This document shows positions 1 through 11,106 of a stretch of DNA of 64,000 nucleotides, one piece after another. Position numbers and translations under genes: made by a program. The notes under the pieces were generated by a model. The model saw only the letters and a program-made list of their open reading frames with translations, searched no databases and was not told where the DNA came from. The stretch lies in the NCBI GenBank assembly GCA_034509755.1, contig CM067559.1, positions 32,478,032 through 32,542,031 on the forward strand, in the 5' to 3' direction. Source of the stretch: Anisodus tanguticus. Its lineage: Eukaryota > Streptophyta > Magnoliopsida > Solanales > Solanaceae. The number at the start of each line of letters is the position of its first letter. Position 1 is the first letter of the stretch.

Positions 1-3000
1 CGAGTCGAGTCCTTTTTCGTGCTTGACAACCATGATCGATAGATCTATCAACCTTGGAATCATATTCAACCTCTAGTTCTTTAACATTTGATTCGGATTC
101 CTCACATAGATATGGTAATGACAAAGGTGAATACGAATAGGACTTGCAGCTTGGCCTAGAACCACGAGCTTTTTGTTCTTCCATTATTCGGTCTAGAAAT
201 CTTCCTTGTGCTTCAAGTTTCATCTTCAGGTTTCTTTGAACCTTTAAGAATAAGAAAAAAATTGATCTTATTAAAAACTAGTTAATTAAACAAGAATTAA
301 AATCATTAAAGGTTTATCAAGGTTAATTAGTTTAATTTACCTCAACATGATCGTTTAATCGCTTGTGTGCATCCATATGCATTTGCAATGCTTCATTAAG
401 CTGCGCGCCCCTATATAGATAGATAATGAGTTTAACTTCTATACGTCAATAGTGTAAAAGAATTTTTACATGATGATCACTTCAAAGATAATTACAAGTA
501 TTGTTCATGAAAAGTTGGATCGGTATATAATTAAATTCATTAGCATTAATTTGATACCATATTTCGAGCAATTTTAAGATTGAAATACCGGTAGAAGGAA
601 TAACTATAATGAACGAAGCAGTAACTCACGCTGTAGCACTGAAGTTTGGCAGAATTTCTGATATGCTTCTCCTTTCAAACTTGCCAACTATATATGGTAG
701 AAAATGAAAAGCAAGAGAACAGAAATAGAACTTAGTATATATTAGTAATATAACTTGCATATATTTCAAAAAAAAAAAGAGTAAAAGAAAAGAGACTTAC
801 TAACAGGATCTTCGCGTACAAATTTTGACATACGGTATTTCTGTTGCAAATCGAGAGAGAAAATAAGGAATGAACTAATAAATAATAGGGCAAGTACTTG
901 ACACTTTTCATGCATATATACATGACTTGGAGTCTTAATTAATGAAAACAAAAATCTTATTTGCAGACTTGAAGTGGAGTACTAAGTTGCATTTCAGGCA
1001 TCCAAGTTAGCAAAACAGAGAAAAGACCAAAAACATAGGACCCTTTATGATCACCGAAAAACATAAGCGGATTCAGGATTTGAAATTTATAAATTTTTAC
1101 AGTAATCTCAAGTTAATATTACTATGATAACTGAGTTCACATTTAAATATTTATAGATATTTTGTAGATTTCTTAATATATATATAACAAACTATAGCAA
1201 AACTTAGTGGGTTCATGTGAAACCGTAACCGGGCTGCAGCTAGATCCGGCCTTGCCGACAGAGGCAGATTTAGAATCGTGAGTTTAGGGGTTCTATATTC
1301 TAGAAAGTACATCTTATTGGATTTGGATAAATTTTGAACACATATTAAGTGGATTTCTTAACACAAGTACAGGATTTTAACCAAAGCTATATGGGTTCCG
1401 CCGGACCCGATAACCCGAACTCTAGCTCCGGCCTTGATCACAGTCATGAACTCAAGGCGCACCCTAGAGTGTTGGGAGCTAGTTCAATTGAACCCATCAT
1501 TATCAACATATGATGTACTATGTATGCGAAAACACTCTGAAAAATAGTTTTACGTTTTGAACCTATATACAAAGAACTCAGAATCTGCACCCACATGCAT
1601 GAAACTGTGTATCCAGCTATAGTTTTATCCATAACAAGAAGGAGAAGTTAACATACAATATTTAGAATTGATACACAAATTAAATGAAAGAAATAATCAC
1701 AAGGGATATAAGAAAACCTGTAGGTGGCTTTTCACATGGAAGATTGTCAGACCTGGAATCCCCATGACCTTCAAAATTCCTTTTGGTGTTGCTCCTGCAA
1801 AGCCAATTTAGTTTTTGAAGAAATTGAAGGAAATATTTTCCATACTATTTTCATTCCTTGAAGTGAATAATATACATGTTACAAGACTAAAGTTTAGACT
1901 ACAATTATGATACTCTAAATCAGAATAATTTACATTTTAAATATAAAATATACACAAACATTATTTCCATAATCTATCATACCCCCGCAGTCTTAGCGGG
2001 AGGCTCTCGTACGTTGAGATTGTCCCTAAAATCATCAAAGAGTATATGCGGAAGCCCTTTTGTGAATATATCGGCAATCTGATAATGGGACGGGACATGA
2101 AGAACACGAACTTGTCCACGTGCAACGTTTTCACGGACAATAAAATATTCATCTCAGTATGTTTAGTGCATTGATGTTGTACGGGTTTCCTGACAGATAT
2201 ATCGCACTAACATTATCACAATAAACCAATGTAGCCTTTTGGATCGGACAATGGAGCTCCAATAGAAGATTACGGAGCCAACACGATTCAGAGACAACAT
2301 TAGCAACCCCTCTATATTCGGCTTCAGCACTAGACCGAGATAACGTGGGTTGGCGTTTCGATGACCACGAGATCAAATTGTCTACGAGAAAGACACAATA
2401 ACCAGATGTGGAGCGTCTGGTATCCGGGCAGCCACCCCAATCAGCATCGGTATAAGCAGTGAGACCAAAAATGGCGGACTTGTAAAGATGCAAGCCAAAA
2501 TCAAGAGTACCCTGAATGTACCGCAGAATCCGTTTGAAAGCATTCATATGTTCCTCCTTCAGGTCATGAATATGTAAACATACCTGTTGAACAACATATG
2601 ATATATCAGGCCTCGTAAAGGTGAGATATTGCAATGCCCCTACTAAACTACGGTAATGTGTCGAATCGCCGTATGGAGACCCTGAAGAGTTACTCAACTT
2701 AGCCTTTGAATTAACCGGCGTGGGTGACGACTTACATGATGACATGCCGACTCTGTCAATTATCTCCTCTGTATATTTTCTTTGGTAAATAAATAGACCA
2801 CCTATATGTTGAGTTACAACAATGCCCAAAAAGTAATTTAAAAGGCCTAAATCCTTTATAGCAAATTCAGATACAAGGAAAGACATAATAGACTAGCGAA
2901 GGGAATCAGATGATGTTGTGAGGATAATGTCATCAACATAGAGCAGGATATAAGCCATGTCATTCCCTTTCTGAAAAATAAACAAAGACTGATTGGATTT

Positions 3001-6000
3001 GCTATGTGAGAAGTCTAATGCGGAAACAAAATCAGCAAACCTGTTATACCATGCCCGAGGGGCTGTTTGAGACCATATAAATACTTCTTCAACAAGCAAA
3101 CATAATCTGGTGAATATGGTCTCGAAATCCTAATGGATGGTGCATGTAAACTATTTCCTAGAGGTAACCGTGGAGATATTCATTTTTGACATCCAACTGA
3201 TGAATGAACTGTGATTTTGACATAGCCAAACTGAGAACGGTCCGGATAGTCGCCGGTTTTACAATTGGGCTAAAAGTTTCATCAAAATCCACACCAACCT
3301 GTTGAGACCTGCCATCACCAACAAGACGGGATTTGTGCCTCTCAAATGAACCAGCAGATTTCTTTTTATGACAAAAAATCTACATGGAATGAATTACGTT
3401 TACATTAGAATGATGGGCATCAACTCCCACGTCTTATTTTTAATAAGAGCATCAATTTCATCTACTATGGTTTCTTTCTAATTCGGGTCTGATGGCAGCT
3501 TTCGGGTTACGGGGAATTGGGGATGGTTGGAGAGAGGACGTTAGATTAAAATGATGCTTAGGCCGAACAATCCCATACATGCTATAGGTTTCTATGGACC
3601 TAGCTGAGGCCTGACCCGAAAGAGGTTGTTGGGGCAGTGGGGTTGCTGGGTTGGTGTGCGCTTGGTTTGTGGCCGGCTGGTTACTGGGCCCGATCTCAGT
3701 AGGAGAGGATCTCGACCTAACTGCAGCCGAAGGGGATGTGGAATTTGTTGGGTTGGGCCGCGGGTCAGAGGGTGAAGGCCACTAGACCGAGGGAGCAGTG
3801 GGCTCTCGAGATTGCCACTGGACCGAGGGAAAGGGGGCAGTGGGCTCCCTCGTTTGGGCTTGAGCAGTTGGGCTGCTGAGTTGAAATTGCAAGAGAGGAT
3901 GTAGCCTAGTGTTCAAAAAATCATACGAGGGCGGGCAAGGCGTTTGTATGTTGACAAACGAGAATTGAGACTCATAGAAAATAATGTGGCGAAAGATGAA
4001 AATTTTCCCACTAGACATATCATAACACTTATATCCCCGATGATTTTGAGGGTATCCCAAAAATACACATGGAGTGGAATGGGCTTGAAGTTTGTTTATT
4101 GTTGTGGAAGGAAAGAAAGGATAACATAAACACCCGAAAACCCTCAAATGTGTGTAGGAAGGATCCCGATGATAATGAATTTGAGTGGGTGAGAAGTTTG
4201 AAAGTAGCTTACTAAGGAGAATGTTTAAAAGATACGTGGACATTGGAAGAGCATGATGCCAAAATGATGGTGGTATGGAAGAGTGAGCAAGAAGTGTGCG
4301 AATTAAAGTATTTATTGCTCGTATTTTTCATTCGACATTCTCATTTTGAGGAGAAGTGTGTGGACAAGAGAGACGAAATATCATACCATTTTTTTGATAA
4401 AAACCTTAAATTGGTCATTTATGAATTCCCTCCCATTGTCACATTGGAACCACTTAATAGATTTCTCAAATTGGGTATGGATGAATGCACTAAATTGCAT
4501 GAAAATAGTGTGAACCTGTGATTTTATCCTAATTAGAAATGTCCATAGAAAAATATAGTCATCAAAAATAAGCATGTAATACTTATGACCTGCCGAACTT
4601 AAAATCGAAGAAGTCCACAAGTCACTATGCATGATATCAAATGGCATAATAGTGCTCGAAGTAGACAAAGAGAAAGGTAATTTAATATATTTCCCAAAAA
4701 TGCAAGACTGCCAAACAGGAGAACACAAAGATTGTTTACATTCAATAAACTTATTTTTTCTAAGGGAGTTTAACATAGGTGCTCCCGGGTGTCCCGAACG
4801 ATTATGCCATAAAGTAGGAGAAATAACAGCGAAAATTGATGGAGATGTGGCTTGGTGCTTGGTGCTTGGTGGTGTTGGTGATAGGATACAAATCATCAGT
4901 GCTAGTACATCTCATTAGTGGCATCCCCGTCCGAATGTCCTTCACAGAAAATCCAAACGGATCAAAATCAACAGAAACATTATTGTCAGTGGTGAAACGA
5001 CGCACAGATATCAAGTTTTTAATAAGTTTGTGTGCATGTAGGACAATATTTAAATGTAAAAATGGGTAAGGGGGAAAGGTTTGATTGCCCAATACCACGA
5101 ATTCGAATTTCTTATCCACTGCCAACCACAATATTTTTATTACTGCGAATATTAAAATAAGACGAGAGAGTACCTTGGGATGCCGTCATGTGAAAGGTAG
5201 CACCAGTGTCCATGTACCATGTGTCGTCAGGAACATTGAGAGTCATAGTGTGCATGGCTTTCTCGATGTCCGTTGGAGTATAACTCAAAGAAGATGGTTC
5301 ATGGGATGCATATGCTTGTTGTGGACGGCTGCCAAGTACCCAGGGCTGTCGAGTTGGTCGTGGTGATCTGGCCCACGATGACGTGGGGTACGGGCATGGA
5401 GGGGCTGCCCACTGTTGTAGTGTCCAACCCCACGGTGGGTACTGGCCCCACGGCTATTGCTGAGGTTGCGGCTGCCAGGGTCGATTCTGCCCCTGTTGCC
5501 GGTGGTTGCTACCACCGCTGGACTGGATGCCACCACCACAACCCCGTCCCATTTCGCCATTATTTTTCCTTTCTTATTGTTGCAATTTTGACCCCGTTTT
5601 TTGTCCGTTGTTGTTGCGATTTTCTGCATTACCCTAACCATAATTTTGAGGCCCAAAATCATCGGTATACGTGTTGGTGGAAAGGATGGCGGTGCTGGCA
5701 TTGTTGGCCGCCGTCGCCGCCTATTTTATTTTTCGGGTTTCTTCGAGAATCAATCTCGAACGAGCCTCGTGGAATGGTGGAAACGGATTACTTTGTTGAA
5801 TGAATGTAGCAACACCATCATATTGTTCATTAACACCCGCAATTAATTGAAGAACTAACCTATGATTCATCACCGGTGCACCAACGTTGGATAGTTGATC
5901 GGCAAGCATTTTTAACTCTTGACAATAGGCGGAGACGTTTGGAAAATCATCCATCTTCACATTTGTGAATTGATTTTCTAGATAAACCGCACGAGAAGTC

Positions 6001-9000
6001 TTGTTATCTTGGAAAATATTTTGCAAACACTCCCATGCTTGTTGAGAAGTCGAATTCAGTTCCAATATAGTGTGTAAAAGATCGTTTGATATGTGCCTTA
6101 AACCCGTTGAAGGACTATAGCATCCAAGCGAGACCATAGAGCCATATCAATGTCGGTGGACTTGTCTTTCTCCATGACACTCGATTGTGGTTTTGGAGGA
6201 ATAATATGGTCAATGACATGGTATGCGCGGCAATGAATTTTGAATAACTCCGCCCAGGATGAATATTACCCTTTTTCCATCTCAAGAATTACCAGAATGA
6301 AGTTCTTGACGTTGTTTACGGCAAGAACGAGATGAAATTTGTTTTGGTCAGCCATTGTTAGCCGAGAGAATCACGAAAAGAGGAAGAGGTAGGGTTTCAG
6401 TGACTTGAGAAAGCAACCGAGTTAGGGTTTTGGTAGCTAGGGTTAATTTTTGGCTCTTGATACCAACAACAACAACAACATACCCAGTGAAATCCCACAA
6501 CATGGGGTTTGGAGAGGGTAAAGTGTACACAGACCTTACCTCTACCTTGGTAGGTAGAGCGGCTGTTTCCGAGAGACTCTGAAAAATATGGACATAACAA
6601 AGCGACTTCTAAAAAAGAAGAAATAACTAATGCATGTAAATAAGACAAACAAAATACACATAGCATCATAAATCAAACGACAGTGGACTATAAAGCAATA
6701 TTGTGCCTACTAGTATGATAAGCTAAGTGAGCCTACAATAATAACACTACAACTACCAGTTTGTAAGCGTAGGTAGGACTACGTTGGACTACCTACTACC
6801 CTTCTACCCTAATATGTGTCCTCCATAACCCCTATCTAAGGTCATGTCCTCAGTGAGTTGCACATGTGCCATATCCCATCTAATCACATCTCTCCAATAC
6901 TTCTTCGGCCTACCTCTACCCCTCTTGTACCCATCCATAGCCATCCTCTCACACCTCCGCACCGCAGCATTTATGTCTCTCCTCTTCACATGCCCGAACC
7001 ATCTCAACCTCACTTCCCGCATCTTATCCTCTACTGAGGCCACTCCCACTCTGTCCCACATATCATCATTTATAATTATATCCCTCTTTGTATGCCCACA
7101 CATCCATCTTAGAATTCTCATCTCCGCAACTTTCATCTTTTGGGTGTGTGAAGTCTTGACCGGCCAACACTCCGCCCCATACAATATAGTCGGTCTAACC
7201 ACCACCTTATAGAACTTGCCTTTAAGTTTTGGTGGAACTTTTTTATCGCACAGGACTCCATATGCGAGCCTCCATTTCATCCACCCTACATCAATACGAT
7301 GTGTGACATCGTCATCAATCTCTCTATTCCCTTGGATAATAGACCCGAGGTACTTGAAGATTCCTTTCTTTGGAATGACCTGAATACCATGCTTCACATC
7401 CATGCCTATCTCAAGGTCGCTCCCATTACTGAACTTGCACTCCAAGTATTCTGTCTTGGTCCTATTCAGCCTGAACCCTTTGGACTCCAGAGTATGTCTC
7501 CGAACCTCCAGCTTAGCATTCACTCCACTCCGAGTCTCATCAATCAGGACTATGTCGTCTGTGAATAACATACACCATGGCACCTCCCCTTGAATTTGTC
7601 GCGTTAGTCCATCCATCACCAAGGCAAATAGGAATGGGCTAAGAGTTGATCCCTGGTGCATGCCCATCATCACTGGGAAATGCTCCGAGTCTCCTCCTAC
7701 TGTCCGTATCCTGGTCATGGCTCCATCATACATATCCTTGATTGCCCTAGTATACGCCACAGGTACACCTCTAACCTCCAAACATCTCCATAGAACTTCT
7801 CTAGGGACTTTGTCGTATGCCTTCTCGAGGTCGATGAAAACCATATGTAAGTCTCTCTTGCTCTCCCTATACCGCTCTACTTACCTCCTAATAAGATAAA
7901 TGGCTTCTGTAGTCGAACGCCCCGACATGAATCCAAACAGGTTCTCGAAGATAGACACACCTCTTCTTACCCTCATCTCTACGACTCTTTTCCAAACTTT
8001 TATAGTGTGACTTAGCAGCTTGATACCCCTATAGTTGTTGCAACTCTGGATATCACCTTTGTTCTTGTACAAAGGAATCATTGTACTCCACCTCCATTCT
8101 TCGGGCATTCTCCCGTCTTAAAAATGACATTAAACAACTCCGTCATCCACTCCAAACCTGCCCAGTCTGCGCTCTATCAAAATTCAACTGGATCTCATCA
8201 GGCGTGGTCACTCGTCCCCTGCACATCCTGCGAACAACACCATGAACCTCCTCAACCTTAATGCTTCCACAATACCCAAAATCTCGGTACCTACCAGATT
8301 GCTCCATATCTCCTAGCACAATGTCTCTATCTTCTTTGTCGTTCAAGAGTTTATGGAAGGAAGACTGTCACCTCCGCCTAATATACGCGTCCTCCACCAG
8401 TACTTTTTCATCCTCGTCGTTGATGCACCTCACGTGATCCAAGTCCCGGTCCCTCCTCTCCCTCACATTGGCTAGTCTGTACAGCTTCTTATCCCCGCCT
8501 TTTTCCTTTAATTCCACATATAGACGTTCAAAAGTCGTCGTTTTTGCCGCTGTAACCGCTAGTTTTGCCTCATTCCTCGCCATCGTATGCAATTCCATAT
8601 TCCTCTACTTCTCCACCTCATCCTTACTCTCTACCAATTTTGCATACGCCATTTTTTCACTTCCACTTTTCTTGAACTTTACCATTCCACCACCAGTCCC
8701 ATTGATGCCCACCACGGCTACCCCGCGAGACCCCTAGCACTTCTCTAGCAACCTCCTGAATACAACAGGCCGTCTTATCCCACATACCGGTCACATCCCC
8801 ACTACTCCCTCAAGCCCCCTTGGCCATCAACCTCTCCCCCCATCTTCTTTGCACTAGCCATGGTCAAACTCCCATATTTGATTCTTAACCTATCATCCAC
8901 AACCCTCCTCTTCTTTTCCATCTTGATTTTCAAATCCATCACCAAAAGCTTATGTCGGGTTGTAAGATACTCTCTCGGAATAGCCTTGTAGTCTTTACAA

Positions 9001-10175
9001 AGACCGTTGTCAACCTTCCTAGGGAGTAAAAAGTCTATCTTAGTCTTAGCCACCGAACTACGGAAAGTCACCAAATGCTCCTCCTTCTTCAGGAACCTCC
9101 AATTGGCTATCACTATCCAAAAATCTCTAGCAAACTCCAAAAGCGAGACACATCCCCCGTTCCTGTCCCCGAGGCCAAAACCTTCATGCACGTCGTCATA
9201 ACCCACCGGAAGTGCCCTGATATGTCCATTGAAATCCCCTCCAACATTTTCATTCATTGAAGTGAATAATATACTATTACAAGACTAAAATTTAGGCTGC
9301 AATTATGGTACTCTAAATCAGAATAATTTACGTTCTAAATATAAAATATAAATAAAGATTATTTCCATAATCAAAGATTATTTCCATAATCTATCAAAAA
9401 TGAAAAAAGGGGGTGAGGGCGTTATGAGACAACAATGTATGAAACAGAAAGCAATAACAATGAAAAGAAACAACACACAATATTACGTGGGAAACAAAGA
9501 AAATCCACGGCCGTCACTAGCTCTTATTATTTCTCAATGAAAGATGATTACGGGATACATAATACAATGGAAAGCCAAGTTTATATAGACTGCAAAATAG
9601 GTATCCTCCAAGCTATTTTCCAAGTAGAATCCACTTCAGGGCCCTGCAACCCCCGCAGTCAGACCCACAAACTTAACAGAGGGTAATTATATGGTAGAAA
9701 CCGTTTCAAGTTCAACTGGAAGATTGTTGAAGACATACAGAATTGTCACTTTGCGCTCGCCCACACGTGAGATGGCATGTTGAAGACATAATTAAATTGA
9801 TAAAGTAATAGTGAGCCTCGTTGCCACCTATTATCATAAAAATATCGACATGCTTGGCTCATGAAAAGGAATCAGGCCTGCACGTGAGTGTGTTGAAGAC
9901 ATAATCCACAAAATAAAAGTGAATCTTATTGTCACTCATTATCAAACAATCAAGGCCTGCACGTGAGGGGCAATGTCCAAAACGTAATAAAATAAATAAA
10001 AGACGAGCTCTCTTTAACTATTAAAACTTTTAAATAAGATGGTCACACACTTCAACAACGATCACTTACTTTCTGGACCTCCGAGCTGACTAACTGCCTT
10101 CTCAAACAGATCATGAAGTTCTTGTGTCCATTTTAGTCTCTCCTTCGATGAACAAGCAGAACGATTCAAACCCAT
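1..10175 (-). CDS. MYB-CC (PHR1-like, GARP) transcription factor, 3' end beyond window
   Basis: Minus-strand spliced gene; exons in transcript order: 10175-10070, 1794-1718, 840-801, 687-630, 410-341 and 241-1 (open at the window edge). Exon 1 encodes the start of the GARP/Myb domain (RLKWTQELHDLFEKAV, then QLGGPE). Exon 2 continues with ATPKGILKVM and HVKSHLQ, and exon 3 begins KYRMSKF, so SHLQ/KYR is split by an intron as in known family members. Exons 5 and 6 encode the coiled-coil MYB-CC motif (AQLNEALQMHMDAHKRL, then VQRNLKMKLEAQGRFLDRI). All junctions have GT-AG borders and matching phases. The family binds DNA as dimers in the nucleus; PHR1 members regulate phosphate-starvation genes, but this member's targets are unknown. 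The start ATG at 10175 is the first in frame. An in-frame TAG lies upstream unless an AG there (about 10222) is an acceptor, so an additional 5' exon is possible. Intron 1 is about 8.3 kb because Copia-1 and a LINE are inserted in it. Confidence 0.88.
1069..1445. repeat. Two degenerate MITE-like units in MYB-CC intron 2
   Basis: Two adjacent stretches (about 1069-1255 and 1262-1445) share a layout: a start reading 'ggattcaggattt' or 'gcagatttagaat', an AT-rich middle with 'aaatttt' and 'atatt' runs, and an end rich in 'gggttc' and 'ccgg' with 'gatccggcctt' or 'agctccggcctt'. This resembles a small non-autonomous element common in Solanaceae introns, arranged in tandem. I could not define terminal inverted repeats or target duplications, so only the repeat nature is claimed. 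Confidence 0.35.
1825..1979 (-). repeat. Copia-1 3' LTR
   Basis: On the minus strand this begins TGATAGATTATGG directly after the polypurine tract. It aligns with 9246-9396 over about 130 bp, including the block 'ctctaaatcagaataattta'. The inner edge is firm. The outer edge at 1825 rests on a TG/CA pair and an imperfect target duplication. Confidence 0.6.
1984..6355 (-). pseudogene. Copia-1 gag-pol remnant
   Basis: Broken polyprotein. Gag starts at an ATG at 6355 (MADQNKFHLV) and continues at 6137-5721 with the copia gag motif QDNKTSRAVYLENQF. A protease/integrase-junction piece (5131-4802) has LIKNLISVRRF. The integrase core (4896-4381) has WHNRSGHPG and CDNGREF, and its C-terminal part lies at 4243-3782 (LRVFGCLCYPFF). 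Reverse transcriptase (3099-2893) retains YVDD in ILLYVDDIILT, and RNase H lies at 2886-2149 (YTDADWGGCPDTRRSTSGY). The segments are in different frames and separated by stops, so it is a pseudogene despite the intact YVDD. Confidence 0.85.
6451..6465 (-). other. Copia-1 primer-binding site
   Basis: The plus strand reads tggctcttgatacca; its reverse complement, TGGTATCAAGAGCCA, is the usual copia site for initiator tRNA-Met. It should abut the 5' LTR, but a LINE tail starts here instead, which places the LINE insertion at the LTR/PBS junction. Confidence 0.8.
6464..9245 (-). mobile_element. RTE-type LINE, 5'-truncated, nested in Copia-1
   Basis: Non-LTR retrotransposon on the minus strand. 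The 3' terminus is the (TTG)n tail at 6464-6480, preceded by the conserved 3' UTR of Solanaceae RTE elements (motif 'tacccagtgaaatcccac' on the plus strand). The coding part holds an AP-endonuclease-like segment at the 5' end (GDFNGHI, about 9240), then reverse transcriptase and the usual C-terminal region. Copia-1 sequence flanks it on both sides: the primer-binding site on the left and the LTR remnant on the right. The hexamer CCAACA occurs at both ends, a possible short target duplication. Confidence 0.88.
6804..9245 (-). pseudogene. RTE LINE endonuclease-reverse transcriptase ORF, broken
   Basis: Several open segments cover one former ORF: 9245-8802 (endonuclease), 8598-8368, 8346-8143, 8108-7881 and 7844-6804. 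Reverse-transcriptase landmarks include NNYRGIKLLSHT, VFIDLEKAYDKVPREVLW, GMHQGSTLSPFLFALVMD and FTDDIVLIDE, where the two catalytic aspartates are present. The C-terminal part has WFGHVKRRD and RGRGRPKKYWRDVI. Stops and frame changes between segments make it non-functional. The start is missing because of 5' truncation. Confidence 0.88.
9246..9396 (-). repeat. Copia-1 5' LTR remnant
   Basis: Matches the 3' LTR (1825-1979) except that its LINE-proximal end, about 20 bp, is missing. It also carries an extra tandem copy of 'aaagattatttccataatc' at about 9354-9390. The missing end lies exactly where the LINE inserted. Confidence 0.7.
9405..9665 (-). repeat. Possible additional Copia LTR fragment
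   Basis: Near 9650-9665 the minus strand reads GTCTGACTGCGGGGG, very like Copia-1's polypurine tract. It is followed by about 250 bp holding a TATA-like TCTATATAAAC (about 9583). This resembles the 3' end of a related element, but no partner LTR or coding region is visible. Confidence 0.3.
9755..9990. repeat. Degenerate repeats with CACGTGAG cores, intron 1 of MYB-CC
   Basis: Three imperfect units each start 'cacgtgag', two followed by 'gttgaagacataat' and 'attatca'. The cores fall near 9765, 9882 and 9959. The shared CACGTG is a G-box sequence, but within a repeat it need not be regulatory. The block ends about 80 bp before the exon ending at 10070. Confidence 0.45.
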
Positions 10176-10715
10176 ATTGGAACTTGGAAGCTCCCTGAAT
10201 TTCCCAGGAATTGCAGAGAACTATGCCAAAGCTTATAGACAAAGAAAGAAGACTTAAAGCTGTTGTCAAGATAATGTTAACAAGTTGATGGATCCTATGG
10301 TAACAGGGTAGGTAGAATACCGATAAATTTTCGGAACAAACCAAGCTAAGTGAAAAAGAGTCCCCAGTTTCTCAAACACAAAGGTCTTGATTTTTATATC
10401 AATTGGTGAAGAGAACTAAACTCATAAGCAATATCGAGCTAACAAGAGTAGTAAAAATTGTCACTTCTCTATTGGAATTATCTGAAACTTGCCTTAAGAT
10501 GTGTGCACGGGACAAAATAAGGCATACAATAGGTTAGCTAACAACCAGCTTTTATTCTCTATTTTCAGTTTTTGGTTCATACTGTTGGCTAAATCTAAAT
10601 AGCACACCATTAATAAAATATAAACAGACCAGTTATCGAAGTAATCAGGTCTTTCTTTGGAAGTGTAAAGGCATATAGTCAACATAATGCAATTGCATTC
10701 ATTTGGGAACCGAAT

Positions 10716-10835
10716 GGCAGCCCGGTGTACTAAGCTCCTGCTATGCCGGGATCCAAGGAAGGACCGGACCAAAATGATCTATTGTACGCAGCCTTACCCA
10801 GCATTTCTACAAGAGATTATTTCCACGGCTCAAAT
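10716..10835 (-). mobile_element. Au-type SINE fragment
   Basis: Plus-strand text 'ggcagcccggtgtactaagctcctgctatgc', followed by 'tattgtacgcagccttaccc', is the reverse complement of the Au SINE body seen at 12639-12788 and 39091-39261. The tRNA-like end is shortened and diverged. It lies between the Alfin-like gene and the start of the MYB-CC gene, so it may be in the latter's 5' region. Confidence 0.75.
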
Positions 10836-11106
10836 AAATTAACAAAATATGTAATTCTTTGACAAAATAACTATGAAGAATTTAACATGATAAAGGAAGT
10901 AGAGTAAATCAACAGATTTTCTATATATTGGGATTGTGTTAAATATCTGAAGATGGATCAAGGAAAGAAGAGAAACTTCATCCCCTTTCTGAGCACATAA
11001 TTATAGGTAAAGCAAAATTACAATAGCATGTCCATTACAAGTGTAATATTGCTGTACTACTCTGTTAATATGCCAGAACAAGATTTATGGCCCGTTCACT
11101 TCCCCT

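Larger units (their letters stand above)
1825..9396 (-). mobile_element. Copia-1: decayed Ty1/copia retrotransposon in MYB-CC intron 1
   Basis: Minus-strand LTR retrotransposon. The short LTR at 1825-1979 is matched at 9246-9396. A primer-binding site complementary to initiator tRNA-Met (TGGTATCAAGAGCC on the minus strand) lies at 6451-6465. Gag, protease, integrase, reverse transcriptase and RNase H segments follow in copia order toward low coordinates, ending in a G-rich polypurine tract (1980-1990). Possible flanks are GAAAT (1820-1824) and AAAAT (9397-9401), a 4 of 5 match. An RTE LINE (6464-9245) separates the primer-binding site from the 5' LTR remnant. The coding region has many frameshifts, so this copy cannot act on its own. 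Confidence 0.85.

Noticed and set aside
5273..5803. 176-codon plus-strand frame with cysteine and tryptophan residues
   Set aside because: Antisense to the Copia-1 gag/protease region; composition is a shadow of the minus-strand code.
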